Positions 1 through 10,690 of a DNA stretch of 49,948 bases are shown piece by piece; position 1 is the first letter of the stretch, and the number at the start of each line of letters is the position of its first letter. The notes beneath the pieces were generated by a model that worked only from the letters and a program-made list of their open reading frames with translations, was not told where the DNA came from and searched no databases. The stretch lies in NCBI GenBank assembly GCA_052148715.1, contig JBKQHQ010000025.1:1-49948 (forward strand). The letters are read 5' to 3'. Made by a program: the position numbers and the translations under genes. This stretch comes from JBKQHQ01 sp052148715 (GTDB taxonomy: Bacteria; Pseudomonadota; Alphaproteobacteria; Rhizobiales; Xanthobacteraceae).

Positions 1-588
1 AATGACGCCAACGGGTACGATGTGGTCGGCAGTCACGATGACGGAGTCGGCGGCCATCGCGATCACTGGATTGAAATTGCGCGCCGTGAGGGCGTAGGAC
101 AAGTTGCCAAGGTAGTCGGCTTGGAACGCGTGAACCAGGGCAAAGTCGCTACGCAGCGCTTTCTCGAGGAGAAAGCTCTTCCCGTCCACCTCGATTCGAC
201 GCTTGTCCTCCTCGACAACGGTGCCCACGCCGGTCGGCGTGAGCACCCCGCCGAGCCCGAAGCCCCCGGCGCGGATGCGCTCGATGAGCGTGCCCTGCGG
301 CACCAGCTCGACCGTTATTTTTCCGCTGATCATTTGCTGCTGTGTCTCTGGATTTAGACCGATGTGGCTGGCGACGACCCTGCCGACGAGTCCCGCGCTG
401 ATCAGCTTGCCGATGCCCCTCCCGGGCATTGCCGTATCGTTGGCGACGACGGTCAGATTGCGCTTGCCTTGGCGCACGAGCTCATCGATCAAGCGTTCGG
501 GAGTTCCCACTCCCATGAATCCGCCGACCATGAGACTTGCACCATCCGGAATTCGGGCGACCGCATTTTCGACCGAAATGGTTTTCAT
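1..588 (-). CDS. CoA-transferase subunit A (AtoD/ScoA type), partial
   Basis: This is the alpha subunit of a family I CoA transferase (3-oxoacid type), which moves CoA between succinyl-CoA or acetyl-CoA and an acyl or oxo acid together with a beta subunit. The frame is open from an ATG at 588 to the window edge, 196 codons; the family is about 220 residues, so roughly the last 25 are missing. The family signature is complete near the N-terminus (DGASLMVGGFMGVGTP, residues 15-30). A glycine-rich block (GFGLGGVLTPTGVGT) lies near residue 110. A GGAG lies about 10 bases before the ATG. The beta subunit would be expected just beyond base 1. The exact substrate cannot be told from this subunit alone. 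Confidence 0.92.
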   Translation of the reverse strand, partial: MKTISVENAVARIPDGASLMVGGFMGVGTPERLIDELVRQGKRNLTVVANDTAMPGRGIGKLISAGLVGRVVASHIGLNPETQQQMISGKITVELVPQGTLIERIRAGGFGLGGVLTPTGVGTVVEEDKRRIEVDGKSFLLEKALRSDFALVHAFQADYLGNLSYALTARNFNPVIAMAADSVIVTADHIVPVGVI

Positions 589-992
589 CGCTAAAGGCTC
601 CCGGTTCCGGAAAACGCCAGGATGGGATGAATCGGCCCGGGCCCGAACGGCCGATGGAGCCGCGCCAATGAAAAGTGTCGCTTGAGCCACATTAACACGC
701 CCATCCCCGTCACGCCACCGGCAAGGTCAGCACGCAATACCTTATGCTAAACATATCACGGCGGCCGTGTCAGATGCCATCCGGGCTCACACGTAGTCGA
801 AGTTTCTTACTTTACGGAATCTAAATGGCTGTATTGTTCCAATTCAGAAGTCATGGTTTGCGCGAAAGTGATCTCGCATCGAAATAATAAGCGCGGCGGC
901 GGCGTCCATTCGGGCCCGGCGGCCGAGCTCGCCGCCGACGAGGCGCACGTGCCGTCGCTTGCCGGCGCCAGTGCCGAGGAATGGACCGCGGC
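589..992. other. Intergenic stretch between the CoA-transferase gene and ureG
   Basis: This 404-base stretch holds the leader of the CoA-transferase gene (minus) and the 3' flank of ureG (minus). The only coding candidate I can support weakly is the 47-codon plus-strand ORF at 853-996. I see no RNA gene, no U-tract terminator after ureG, and no clear promoter. The AT-rich part around 790-890 is the likeliest place for regulatory signals, judged by composition only. Confidence 0.4.

Positions 993-996
<4 letters not shown>
853..996 (+). CDS. Possible small ORF convergent with ureG
   Basis: An ATG at 853 opens a 47-codon frame ending in TAA at 994-996. It overlaps the ureG stop codon (993-995) on the other strand. 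The product is alanine- and glycine-rich after a short basic start and contains one Cys. No domain is recognised and no strong ribosome binding site precedes it (only AGAAG nearby). GC-rich DNA often gives open frames of this size by chance, so this is a weak candidate, kept because it fills the gap after ureG. Confidence 0.2.
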
Positions 997-1610
<614 letters not shown>

Positions 1611-1616
1611 GTTCCC

Positions 1617-2333
1617 CTAGCTCCGAAATAACCGGGTATACTGCGTCTCGTGCCGCATGCCGGCAATGTCGACGCGAAACGCGGCGCTGCCGATGTCTTC
1701 GAGCGTGCACGCGAGGGCGCGGTCGGCCGTCGCCGCAACCGTGGCCTCACAGGCGGCCAGCACGCGCTGGCCGTCGGTCTGCCCGAGCGGAACGAGGCGC
1801 ATGCCGGCGGAAACAAGGTTTGCAGCCGTGGCCTGCAGAAAAGCCGTCAGCGCCGGCTCGACCGCAATGCCGTGGCCGGCGGCCGCGACGCCGACCGCCA
1901 ACGGATAGGTCACCGGGCCGTCCCAGACGGCGGTAAGACGATCAAGCGCGGCGCATGGCCAGGCCGCGCGCGTCGCAGCAACGAAAGCGCGGCCCTGCGC
2001 CGTGGTCTCCAGGTGGCGTTCCTTCGACGGCGCGAGCGCCGCCGCGAGCTCGGCGAGCGCGCGCAGAAGAGTTTCGTCCGTGTCGGGCTTCGCCGCGATC
2101 CGATGGGCGTGCGTCAAAATCACGCCGTCGCAGAATCCGGCGCCGCTTTCGAGCACGACGGTGATCCACCGCCGCAAGCTTTCGGCATCGACCACATCGC
2201 CGGCTTCGACCGCCCACTCCAAGCCGCCCGAATAGGAAAACGCGCCGACCGGGTAGGACGGCGAAAGCCACGCCATCAGGCGGTAAAGTGCCGCGGCTCG
2301 ACGCCTCCCTCCTATCAAAGTTTTAGGTTCCAT
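1617..2333 (-). CDS. ureF: Urease accessory protein UreF
   Basis: UreF bridges UreG and the urease-UreD complex during nickel insertion and checks GTP hydrolysis fidelity. The chosen ATG at 2333 gives 238 residues and overlaps the last 11 bases of ureE, typical of translational coupling. The frame stays open another 30 codons upstream, but that part lies inside ureE and has no UreF character. The family core appears early: LYRLMAWLSPSYPVGAFSYSGGLEWAVEAG. The conserved C-terminal part HETQYTRLFRS closes the protein. Mostly helical and cytoplasmic, it has no membrane segment. Confidence 0.95.
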   Translation of the reverse strand: MEPKTLIGGRRRAAALYRLMAWLSPSYPVGAFSYSGGLEWAVEAGDVVDAESLRRWITVVLESGAGFCDGVILTHAHRIAAKPDTDETLLRALAELAAALAPSKERHLETTAQGRAFVAATRAAWPCAALDRLTAVWDGPVTYPLAVGVAAAGHGIAVEPALTAFLQATAANLVSAGMRLVPLGQTDGQRVLAACEATVAATADRALACTLEDIGSAAFRVDIAGMRHETQYTRLFRS

Positions 2334-2811
2334 GATCTTCGTGATGCGGCAACGCATGGAGCGCCGCATCACCGTGATCGTGCGCGTAGGCGCCGCGCTC
2401 GGGATCGAACGGTGCTTCAACAAACATCAGGCGGGCGCCGAGCTCCGTGAGCATCGCTTCGAGCACGTGATCGCGCCGGATGCGCAGCTTGTCACCGACG
2501 ACCTGCACGTCCGTGTGCCGGTTGCCGAGATGCCAAGCGATACGTAGGCGATCCTGCGGACTGCCAGCCGCGATCTCAACCAGTTGCTCCGGCCGACCGA
2601 CGACGCAAACGATGCCGCCGTCGTCGAGCACCAAACCATCCCCGTCGCGCAGCGTCGGCGGGCGCGACAAGTCGAGCAGGAATACGGTGCCTTTTTCACC
2701 GGTGAGCATGACGCGACGGCGGCGCCGCTCGTCGGCGTCGAGCAGCACCCGGTCCACGGCCGCGGCCGCGTCCCAGTCGCCGGCGGATTTGATTTTGGTT
2801 GCGCGCCGCAT
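2323..2811 (-). CDS. ureE: Urease accessory nickel chaperone UreE
   Basis: UreE is the dimeric metallochaperone that hands Ni(II) to the UreG/UreF/UreD complex. The 162-residue product has the UreE layout: an N-terminal peptide-binding domain and a metal-binding C-terminal domain containing WHLGNRHTDVQ, whose histidines are the usual interface nickel site. The tail is modestly His-rich (HDHGD...LHALPHHEDHGT), shorter than the His tail of Klebsiella UreE but enough for extra metal sites. It begins 284 bases after ureC; that gap contains the nested inverted repeat. It overlaps ureF by 11 bases. Confidence 0.94.
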   Translation of the reverse strand: MRRATKIKSAGDWDAAAAVDRVLLDADERRRRRVMLTGEKGTVFLLDLSRPPTLRDGDGLVLDDGGIVCVVGRPEQLVEIAAGSPQDRLRIAWHLGNRHTDVQVVGDKLRIRRDHVLEAMLTELGARLMFVEAPFDPERGAYAHDHGDAALHALPHHEDHGT

Positions 2812-2834
2812 TCCCTAACCTCTGGACCTCGCGT

Positions 2835-3060
2835 GTAGGGTGGGCAAAGGCGGCCCCGGAACTCTGATTGAGGCACGACATCGATTCCGCCGTGCCCACG
2901 CGAACCACGGACGATGGCGGACCAAGGACGAATGCTCTGGTGCGGTGCCGCGCCCGATCTGGGCACGCGCGCCTAGTCGGCCCGCTATTGCCCGCGTGGG
3001 CACGGCGGAATGCGCTCGGTGCCATAACGGCAACACCTCGGCCGCCTTTGCCCACCCTAC
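2835..3060. repeat. Nested inverted-repeat element (MITE-like) between ureC and ureE
   Basis: The outer arms are a perfect 21-base inverted repeat, 2835-2855 (GTAGGGTGGGCAAAGGCGGCC) and 3040-3060. Inside them is a second perfect 19-base inverted repeat, 2884-2902 (ATTCCGCCGTGCCCACGCG) and 2993-3011. The element is 226 bases with no ORF of note and no transposase. From memory, GTAGGGTGGGCAAAG-type termini are common in Bradyrhizobium-like genomes; that link is recall, not a search. In the ureC-ureE transcript it would fold into a long stem that could act in RNA processing or attenuation (inference). No target-site duplication is evident. Confidence 0.75.
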
Positions 3061-3095
3061 GGCGCGTTCGCGCTGCATCAATCTCATCGCCGAAC

Positions 3096-4808
<1,713 letters not shown>

Positions 4809-4818
4809 CGGCGTCCTT

Positions 4819-5124
4819 TCAGAGCTTGCCCATGATCGCTTGGCGGAAGCCGTACACGGCGCGCTTTCCCCCCAGAGGGATGAGCGTGATGTTGCGTGTC
4901 TGTCCCGGCTCGAAGCGCACCGCCGTGCCGGCCGCGATGTCGAGGCGCATGCCGCGCGCCTTGTCACGCTCGAACTTCAGCGCCGGATTGGTCTCGAAGA
5001 AGTGGTAGTGGCTGCCGACCTGGATCGGCCGGTCGCCAGTATTGGCGACGGTGAGCTTCACCGCCTTGCGTCCCGCGTTGAGCGTGATGTCGCCGGCCTT
5101 GGTGAAGATTTCGCCCGGAATCAT
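4819..5124 (-). CDS. ureB: Urease beta subunit UreB
   Basis: The 101-residue product is the small structural beta subunit of urease. It starts MIPGEIFTKAGDITLNAGR and carries the family stretch NTGDRPIQVGSHYHFFETNPAL and the C-terminal part PLGGKRAVYGFRQAIMG. Separate beta (UreB) and gamma (UreA) subunits are the common bacterial arrangement, unlike the fused form of Helicobacter. It lies 15 bases after ureA and 10 bases before ureC, so translation is probably coupled. Length and start are as expected. Confidence 0.97.
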   Translation of the reverse strand: MIPGEIFTKAGDITLNAGRKAVKLTVANTGDRPIQVGSHYHFFETNPALKFERDKARGMRLDIAAGTAVRFEPGQTRNITLIPLGGKRAVYGFRQAIMGKL

Positions 5125-5139
5125 GAAAACCTCGCGCGA

Positions 5140-5442
5140 TCAGCGGATCGGCTCGTGCACGGTGACGAGCTTGGTTCCGTCGGGAAACGTCGCCTCGACC
5201 TGGACGTCATGGATCATCTCCGCGATCCCGTCCAACACCTGCGCGCGCGTGAGCACGTGGGCCCCGGCCTGCATCAGCTCGGCGACACTCTTGCCGTCGC
5301 GTGCGCCCTCAAGAATGAAATCGGAGATCAGCGCAACGGCTTCGGGATGGTTGAGCTTGACGCCGCGCTCGAGCCGCCGGCGCGCAACCATCGCTGCCAT
5401 GGCGATGAGCAGCTTGTCCTTCTCTCGCGGAGTGAGATGCAT
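5140..5442 (-). CDS. ureA: Urease gamma subunit UreA
   Basis: The 100-residue product is the gamma subunit of urease, start MHLTPREKDKLLIAMAAMVARRR. It holds the family blocks LNHPEAVALISDFILEGARDGKSV and DVQVEATFPDGTKLVTVHEPI. It packs against UreB and UreC in the trimer of trimers. The gene sits 8 bases after ureD and before ureB, giving the common order DABC. Confidence 0.97.
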   Translation of the reverse strand: MHLTPREKDKLLIAMAAMVARRRLERGVKLNHPEAVALISDFILEGARDGKSVAELMQAGAHVLTRAQVLDGIAEMIHDVQVEATFPDGTKLVTVHEPIR

Positions 5443-5450
5443 GGGCGATC

Positions 5451-6278
5451 CTAATTCAGCCAGAGCCGCGACACGCAGTCTTCGCCAAAGCTTGCAAGGA
5501 CGGTACGAAGGTCTTGCCGCAGGGCCGCTCCATCCCTGGCACAGAGCCGCGCGAGCGCAAAGCCGTTCCAGGCGGAAACTCCGACCTCGCCGGCAAACCC
5601 TACGCGGCCCGCAAGGGCCGCTGCGCTTGCGGCATCGGCTGGCAGCTTCAGCACCGTCGCGATGGCGCTGCCGCCGGCCGCCACCGGGCGTTCCAGGAGC
5701 GCGCCCGCGATCGCGCCGTCAAGCCGCACTGCCTCGGCAAAAATCAGCCTTCGGCCCAAACGCACCCGCCAGCGATCGTGGACGCGGCCTTGCTCGACCG
5801 CCTCCCCCATGGCGGTGCGACCGAAAACGAGCGCTTCGGCGACGAGCAGCGAGGCGCCGGGCGCAAGCTCGATGTCGATCGTGCGCGATAGCTGGGAGCG
5901 ATCAAATACGATCGTCTCTTGCGGTAGCCAATGAAGCGTGCCGCCGGCCTCCACCCGCAGCCTGATGGCGACGGTGGTGTCCGTTCCCAGCGAGCGATAG
6001 ATTTTTTCCGCCGCCGCCGTCGTCACCGTTAGGCGCGCATCGGCGCCGACCGTGACATCCAGATCATACCGGTCCCCGCCCGCGGCGCCGCCCGCCGTGT
6101 TGATGATCACCGCTTCGAGGTCGGCGCCGGTGCTCGGGAAGCGGACGCGCAGCGAGCCCGCCTCGCGGGTATCGGTGCGGCGGCTGCGTCCGGCGGTCGA
6201 CGCAACCGCAAGCGCGATCTCGCCGACGGCCCGGTTGGCCATAAAGATTTCGGCGGTATCTGCCGCGCGCGCATCCAT
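5451..6278 (-). CDS. ureD: Urease accessory protein UreD (UreH)
   Basis: UreD binds apo-urease and forms the channel through which nickel passes from UreG to the active site. The 275-residue product matches the family in length and carries the typical motifs AVIINTAGGAAGGDRYDLDV, TTAAAEKIYRS and LPQETIVFDRSQLSR. The last residues (SRLWLN) are usual for the family. It starts 6 bases after urtE, directly joining the urea transporter genes to the urease genes, which supports one transcript. UreD is often poorly conserved, but here the order and motifs leave little doubt. Confidence 0.95.
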   Translation of the reverse strand: MDARAADTAEIFMANRAVGEIALAVASTAGRSRRTDTREAGSLRVRFPSTGADLEAVIINTAGGAAGGDRYDLDVTVGADARLTVTTAAAEKIYRSLGTDTTVAIRLRVEAGGTLHWLPQETIVFDRSQLSRTIDIELAPGASLLVAEALVFGRTAMGEAVEQGRVHDRWRVRLGRRLIFAEAVRLDGAIAGALLERPVAAGGSAIATVLKLPADAASAAALAGRVGFAGEVGVSAWNGFALARLCARDGAALRQDLRTVLASFGEDCVSRLWLN

Positions 6279-6284
6279 GCCGGC

Positions 6285-6980
6285 TCACAATGCCATGGCG
6301 CGGCGCAGCGCTTGCTCGTCCACATCCGCTCGCTCGCCCGCATACACGACCGCGCCGCGGTCCATGACCGCAAAACGGTCGCCGAGCTCGCGGGCAAAGT
6401 CGAGATATTGCTCGACCAGCACGATGGCGATCCGCCCGAGCTGACGCAAATGCGTAATGGCGCGACCGATATCCTTGATGATGGACGGCTGGATGCCCTC
6501 GGTCGGCTCGTCGAGCAGCAACAACCGCGGCCGCATCACCATGGCGCGGCCGATCGCGAGCTGTTGCTGCTGGCCGCCGGAGAGGTCGCCGCCGCGCCGG
6601 CCGAGCATGTCGCTCAGCACCGGGAACAGCGAAAATACATCGTCAGGAATCGAGCGCTGGTCGCGCTTGAGCGGCGCAAAGCCCGTCTGCAGGTTCTCTT
6701 CCACGGTCAGCAGCGCAAAGATTTCCCGCCCCTGCGGCACGTAGGCGATACCCCGGCGCGCCCGCTCTTCGGGCCGCAACGACGTGATCACCTTGCCCTC
6801 CCAGGTGATCGACCCGCTGCTGATCGGATGCTGGCCGATGAGCGCGCGCAACAGGCTGCTCTTGCCGACGCCGTTGCGCCCGAGCACGCAGGTCACCGTG
6901 CCGGGTTCCGCCCGCAACGATACCCCGCGCAGGGCCTGCGCGGCTCCATAGTGTAGATCGATCGCGTTCACCTCCAGCAT
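6285..6980 (-). CDS. urtE: Urea ABC transporter ATP-binding protein UrtE
   Basis: One of the two ATPases of the UrtABCDE urea importer, a member of the branched-chain amino acid (HAAT) transporter group. The 231-residue product has Walker A GRNGVGKSS (residues 34-42), the signature LSGGQQQQLAIGRA, Walker B LLLLDEPTEGI, and a VLVEQ switch region. UrtE is recognised by its LivF-like size, the EGIQPSIIKDI stretch after Walker B and its place last in urtABCDE. It begins 3 bases after urtD and ends 6 bases before ureD. Confidence 0.95.
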   Translation of the reverse strand: MLEVNAIDLHYGAAQALRGVSLRAEPGTVTCVLGRNGVGKSSLLRALIGQHPISSGSITWEGKVITSLRPEERARRGIAYVPQGREIFALLTVEENLQTGFAPLKRDQRSIPDDVFSLFPVLSDMLGRRGGDLSGGQQQQLAIGRAMVMRPRLLLLDEPTEGIQPSIIKDIGRAITHLRQLGRIAIVLVEQYLDFARELGDRFAVMDRGAVVYAGERADVDEQALRRAMAL

Positions 6981-6983
6981 GGC

Positions 6984-7739
6984 TTATCGTCCGAGATAGA
7001 CCTCGATGACCCGCTCATCGGCCGAGACCTGGTCGATCGAGCCCTCGGCCAGCACCGAACCCTCGTGCAGCACGGTGACCTTGACGCCGAGGTCGCGCAC
7101 GAAGGTCATGTCGTGCTCGACCACGACGACGGTGCGGTCGCGATTGATGTCGGTCAGCAACGCGGCGGTCTGACGCGTCTCGGCATCGGTCATGCCGGCG
7201 ACCGGCTCGTCGACCAACAGCAGCTTCGGCTCTTGCGCAAGCAGCATGCCGATCTCCAGCCATTGCTTTTGTCCGTGCGACAAGCCGCCCGCAAGCCGGT
7301 CGCGCAGGTGCGTCAGCCGGATGGTGTCGAGGATGCGCCCAATGCGCGCTTTCTCGTCCTCGTTCTCGCGCCACAGCAGCGTCGCGCGCGCCCGCCGATC
7401 GCCCTTGAGCGCGAGGCGCAGGTTGTCCTCGACGGTGTGACTGTCGAAGACGGTCGGCTTCTGGAACTTGCGGCCGATGCCGAGCTCGGCGATGTCGCTC
7501 TCGTCGAGCTTGGTCAAGTCGACGGTGCCGGCATCGAAGAAGACCTCGCCCTCCTGCGGCCGCGTCTTGCCGGTGACCACGTCCATCATCGTGGTCTTGC
7601 CGGCGCCGTTCGGCCCGATAATGGCGCGCATCTCGCCCGGCTCGATGGCCAACGAAAGGTTGTTCAAGGCGCGGAAGCCTTCGAACGAGACGGAGACGCC
7701 ATTAAGGTAAAGCATCGCTGACGTGGTCTTCGTTGGCAT
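6984..7739 (-). CDS. urtD: Urea ABC transporter ATP-binding protein UrtD
   Basis: This is the LivG-like ATPase partner of UrtE. The ATG at 7739 gives 251 residues (MPTKTTSAMLYLNGVSVSF); the frame runs on upstream into urtC, but that part has no ABC character. Walker A is GPNGAGKTT (residues 42-50). The signature is LSHGQKQWLEIG, Walker B is KLLLVDEPVAGM, and the switch histidine is in VVVEHDM. The substitution of SHGQKQWLE for the common SYGQQR is typical of UrtD. It starts 5 bases after the urtC stop. Confidence 0.95.
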   Translation of the reverse strand: MPTKTTSAMLYLNGVSVSFEGFRALNNLSLAIEPGEMRAIIGPNGAGKTTMMDVVTGKTRPQEGEVFFDAGTVDLTKLDESDIAELGIGRKFQKPTVFDSHTVEDNLRLALKGDRRARATLLWRENEDEKARIGRILDTIRLTHLRDRLAGGLSHGQKQWLEIGMLLAQEPKLLLVDEPVAGMTDAETRQTAALLTDINRDRTVVVVEHDMTFVRDLGVKVTVLHEGSVLAEGSIDQVSADERVIEVYLGR

Positions 7740-7744
7740 GGCGC

Positions 7745-8893
7745 TCACTCGGCCGGCAGCGGGTTGGTGACCGAGTTTGAAGCCGGATCGGGCGGGCGCC
7801 GCTTCTTGCGCTCGCTCAACCAGTATTGCAAGGTGCCGACGATGCCGCGCGGCAGCAGCAGCGTCACCGCCACAAACAACCCGCCGAGCACGAACAGCCA
7901 GTACGGCGCCAGCACACCGGAGGTGAAGGCGGTCTTGGCATAATTGACCACCACGGCCCCCAGCAGCGCGCCGCTCAAGGTGCCGCGACCGCCGACCGCG
8001 ACCCAAATCACCGCCTCGATCGAATTGCCCGGCGCAAACTCGCTCGGATTGATGATGCCGACTTGCGGCACATAGAGCGCGCCGGCAATGCCGGCCATGC
8101 AGGCGGACAGCGTGAACACCAGGAGCTTGTAGGACTCGACCCGATAGCCGAGGAACCGCGTGCGCGATTCAGCATCGCGAATAGCCATCAGCACCTTGCC
8201 GAACTTGGAGGTGACGATGCCGCGGCAAAGGAGCAAGCCGAACGCCAGCGCCGCACAGGAAAGCGCGAACAAAGCCGCGCGCGTCCCCGCCGCTTGCACG
8301 TTGAAACCGAGAATGTCCTTGAAATCAGTAAGGCCGTTGTTGCCGCCGAAGCCGAAATTGTTGCGAAAGAATCCGAGCAGCAGCGCGAAGGTCAGTGCCT
8401 GGGTGATGATCGACAAATAGACGCCGGTGACCCGGCTGCGGAATGCGAACCAACCGAACACGAAGGCGAGACATCCCGGCACAGCAAGGACCATGATCGC
8501 TGCGAACCAAAACATATCGAAGCCGTACCAGTACCAGGGCAGTTCCTTCCAGTTCAGGAACACCATGAAGTCGGGGAGGATTGGGTTGCCGTAGACGCCA
8601 CGGCTGCCAATCTGCCGCATCAGGTACATGCCCATGGCATAGCCGCCGAGCGCAAAGAACGCGCCGTGACCGAGCGAGAGGATCCCGCAATAGCCCCAGA
8701 TCAGATCGATCGAAAGCGCGAGCAGTGCGTAACAGGCGTACTTGCCAAACAGCGCGACCAGATAGGTGGGCACGTGGAAGGCCGAGGCCTCGGGCGTCAG
8801 CAGATTCAAGAGCGGCACCATGATCGCCAGTAGCGCGAGCGCGGCTACCGCCACGGTCGTGCTGCGATCGAAAGCGCGGGAGAAGAACATCAT
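7745..8893 (-). CDS. urtC: Urea ABC transporter permease UrtC
   Basis: UrtC is the LivM-like inner-membrane permease of the urea importer. The ATG at 8893 overlaps the urtB stop as ATGA, and the product is 382 residues. It has about ten hydrophobic segments and the LivM signature YCGILSLGHGAFFALGGYAMG. A conserved large loop (about residues 90-130, rich in Trp and Tyr) follows, as is usual for UrtC. The frame continues 55 codons upstream inside urtB and is not used. A second ATG one codon on is an equally possible start. Confidence 0.94.
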   Translation of the reverse strand: MMFFSRAFDRSTTVAVAALALLAIMVPLLNLLTPEASAFHVPTYLVALFGKYACYALLALSIDLIWGYCGILSLGHGAFFALGGYAMGMYLMRQIGSRGVYGNPILPDFMVFLNWKELPWYWYGFDMFWFAAIMVLAVPGCLAFVFGWFAFRSRVTGVYLSIITQALTFALLLGFFRNNFGFGGNNGLTDFKDILGFNVQAAGTRAALFALSCAALAFGLLLCRGIVTSKFGKVLMAIRDAESRTRFLGYRVESYKLLVFTLSACMAGIAGALYVPQVGIINPSEFAPGNSIEAVIWVAVGGRGTLSGALLGAVVVNYAKTAFTSGVLAPYWLFVLGGLFVAVTLLLPRGIVGTLQYWLSERKKRRPPDPASNSVTNPLPAE

Positions 8894-10497
8894 GCCTCGA
8901 CCGCCCTGCCCTTGAGCGCGAACAAGCCGCGCGGTCGCTTCTGGATGAAGAGGATGATGAAAACGAGGATCGCGATCTTGCCGAGCACGGCGCCGGCAAA
9001 CGGTTCGAGAAATTTGTTGGCGATGCCGAGCGTGAGCGCCCCGACCAAGGTGCCCCACAGATTACCGACGCCGCCGAACACCACCACCATGAACGAGTCG
9101 ATGATGTAGCCTTGGCCGAGGTTTGGGCTGACATTGTCGATCTGCGAGAGCGCCACCCCGGCGATGCCCGCAATTCCCGAGCCGAGCCCAAAGGTGAGCG
9201 CATCGATACGGGCGGTCCGAATACCCATGGCCGCCGCCATGGCGCGGTTCTGCGTCACCGCGCGCATCTCTAGTCCGAGGCGGGTGAAGCGCAGCATGGC
9301 CAGCAGCAGCAAAAATACCGCCGCCGTAAACACGATGATCCACAGCCGACCGTAGGTGATGGTGAGTTGGCCGAGCTCGAACGCTCCGCTCATCCAAGAG
9401 GGAGCGCCGACCTCGCGATTATGCGGACCGAAGGCAGTTCGCACGGCTTGTTGGAGGATGAGCGACAGACCCCACGTCGCGAGCAAGGTTTCGAGCGGTC
9501 TGCCGTAAAGAAAGCGGATCACCGAGCGTTCAATCACCACGCCGACGCCGCCGGCGATGACAAATGCGAGCGGCACGGCCATCAGGAGCGAATAGTCGAA
9601 AAGACCCGGATCATACGAGCGGATCAGCTCCTGCACCACGAAGGTCGTGTAGGCGCCCAGCATCACCATCTCGCCATGCGCCATGTTGATGACGCCCATC
9701 ACGCCGAAGGTGATGGCAAGCCCGATGGCGGCGAGCAACAGCACCGAGCCGAGCGAAAGCCCATACCAAACGTTCTGCAGCATCGACCACAGCGCGAGCT
9801 CATGCTCAATCGCGGCAACAGCCGCCGCCGCCGCACGGGTCACCGCGGGCGGCGTATCGGCCGGCAGGCCTGCGAGGAGACCCACTGCGTCCTGGTCGCC
9901 GCGGGCGCGAATGACGGCGACGGCGTCAAGCTTGTCCTTCTCCTCGGCATGATCGGTCAGCACGATCGCGGCCCGCGCCTGGGCAAAGGCGCGCTTGATC
10001 CTGGGATCGGTCTCCCTCCCGATCGCGGTCTCGAGCGCCGGCAATGCGTTGGCGTCGCGCGATCGAAATACCGCCTGAGCGGCCTGGTATCGCGCGGCCG
10101 GGTCGGGCGCGAGCAGCGTCATGCTGCCGAGCGCCGCCTCGATGGCGCGCCGCAGCCGGTTGTTGATGCGAACCACCTTCAAGTCCACGGGCGGCTGTGC
10201 GGCGGGTTCGCCGGTCGACGCCGAGATAATCCGGCCGCTCTCATCCTTGATGAAAACGGTGTGCTGCTCGGGATCGTAGAGCAGCCGCGCATCCTGCAGC
10301 GCCTGGACCACCCGCAACGCCATCGGTTGGCCGCTCACCGCTATCGCCGCGATGCCGGCTTCGGTGTCGGCGTAGGAATCAGTGGCGAAGCGGGCAAGCG
10401 CCGCGTCGAAGCTCTGTGCGCGTACCGGGAGCACGGCTGCCAGGATCAGGCCGAGCGCCAACACCCCCATAATGAGGCGATGCATGAACCCAAGCAT
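8890..10497 (-). CDS. urtB: Urea ABC transporter permease UrtB
   Basis: UrtB is the LivH-like permease. From the ATG at 10497 the product is 535 residues; a second ATG at 10485 would give 531. A signal-like hydrophobic segment (LIMGVLALGLILAAVLPVRAQ) is followed by a soluble Ala-rich helical region of about 200 residues, seen in many proteobacterial UrtB proteins. The permease part starts near residue 235 and includes the signature FGVMGVINMAHGEMVMLGAYTTF. The soluble part probably lies in the periplasm and may touch UrtA (inference). No good ribosome binding site precedes either ATG, and a 193-base spacer separates it from urtA. Confidence 0.93.
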   Translation of the reverse strand: MLGFMHRLIMGVLALGLILAAVLPVRAQSFDAALARFATDSYADTEAGIAAIAVSGQPMALRVVQALQDARLLYDPEQHTVFIKDESGRIISASTGEPAAQPPVDLKVVRINNRLRRAIEAALGSMTLLAPDPAARYQAAQAVFRSRDANALPALETAIGRETDPRIKRAFAQARAAIVLTDHAEEKDKLDAVAVIRARGDQDAVGLLAGLPADTPPAVTRAAAAAVAAIEHELALWSMLQNVWYGLSLGSVLLLAAIGLAITFGVMGVINMAHGEMVMLGAYTTFVVQELIRSYDPGLFDYSLLMAVPLAFVIAGGVGVVIERSVIRFLYGRPLETLLATWGLSLILQQAVRTAFGPHNREVGAPSWMSGAFELGQLTITYGRLWIIVFTAAVFLLLLAMLRFTRLGLEMRAVTQNRAMAAAMGIRTARIDALTFGLGSGIAGIAGVALSQIDNVSPNLGQGYIIDSFMVVVFGGVGNLWGTLVGALTLGIANKFLEPFAGAVLGKIAILVFIILFIQKRPRGLFALKGRAVEA

Positions 10498-10539
10498 AGT
10501 ACGTTTGCGGCACGGAAACGAGGGAGGCGGGAGGCGCCC

Positions 10540-10581
10540 CTGGAGCAAGCCCCGATTAGGTTGCATCGGAGCTTGCTCCAG
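10540..10581. other. Stem-loop 2 in the urtA-urtB spacer
   Basis: Perfect 11-base arms CTGGAGCAAGC (10540-10550) and GCTTGCTCCAG (10571-10581) flank a 20-base loop. It lies in the 193-base spacer between urtA and urtB, 43 bases before the urtB start. No U-tract follows on the minus strand. It may protect the urtA part of the message or slow entry into urtB, as intergenic hairpins do after other binding-protein genes (inference). Confidence 0.5.
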
Positions 10582-10626
10582 ATTCATAGGTTCTGTCGAA
10601 CTTCCCTGGCGAAACACCGGTGCCCA

Positions 10627-10648
10627 CCCTCGGTTCAGCCACCGAGGG
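10627..10648. other. Stem-loop 1 in the urtA-urtB spacer
   Basis: Eight-base arms CCCTCGGT (10627-10634) and ACCGAGGG (10641-10648) enclose a 6-base loop, 43 bases after the urtA stop. The T-run (CTTTTT) lies on the plus-strand 3' side, so it would not end minus-strand transcripts by the intrinsic route. With the second stem-loop it could set higher UrtA than UrtBCDE levels (inference). Confidence 0.5.
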
Positions 10649-10690
10649 CAGGCTTTTTCGAAAGCAGCTTCAACCAAAGTTAAGCGCGCG

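Noticed and set aside
10627..10658. Intrinsic terminator after urtA
   Set aside because: The T-run follows the hairpin on the plus strand only, whereas urtA is transcribed on the minus strand.
9367..10683. 438-codon plus-strand open frame opposite urtB
   Set aside because: Antisense to a well supported permease gene; no ribosome binding site or family features.
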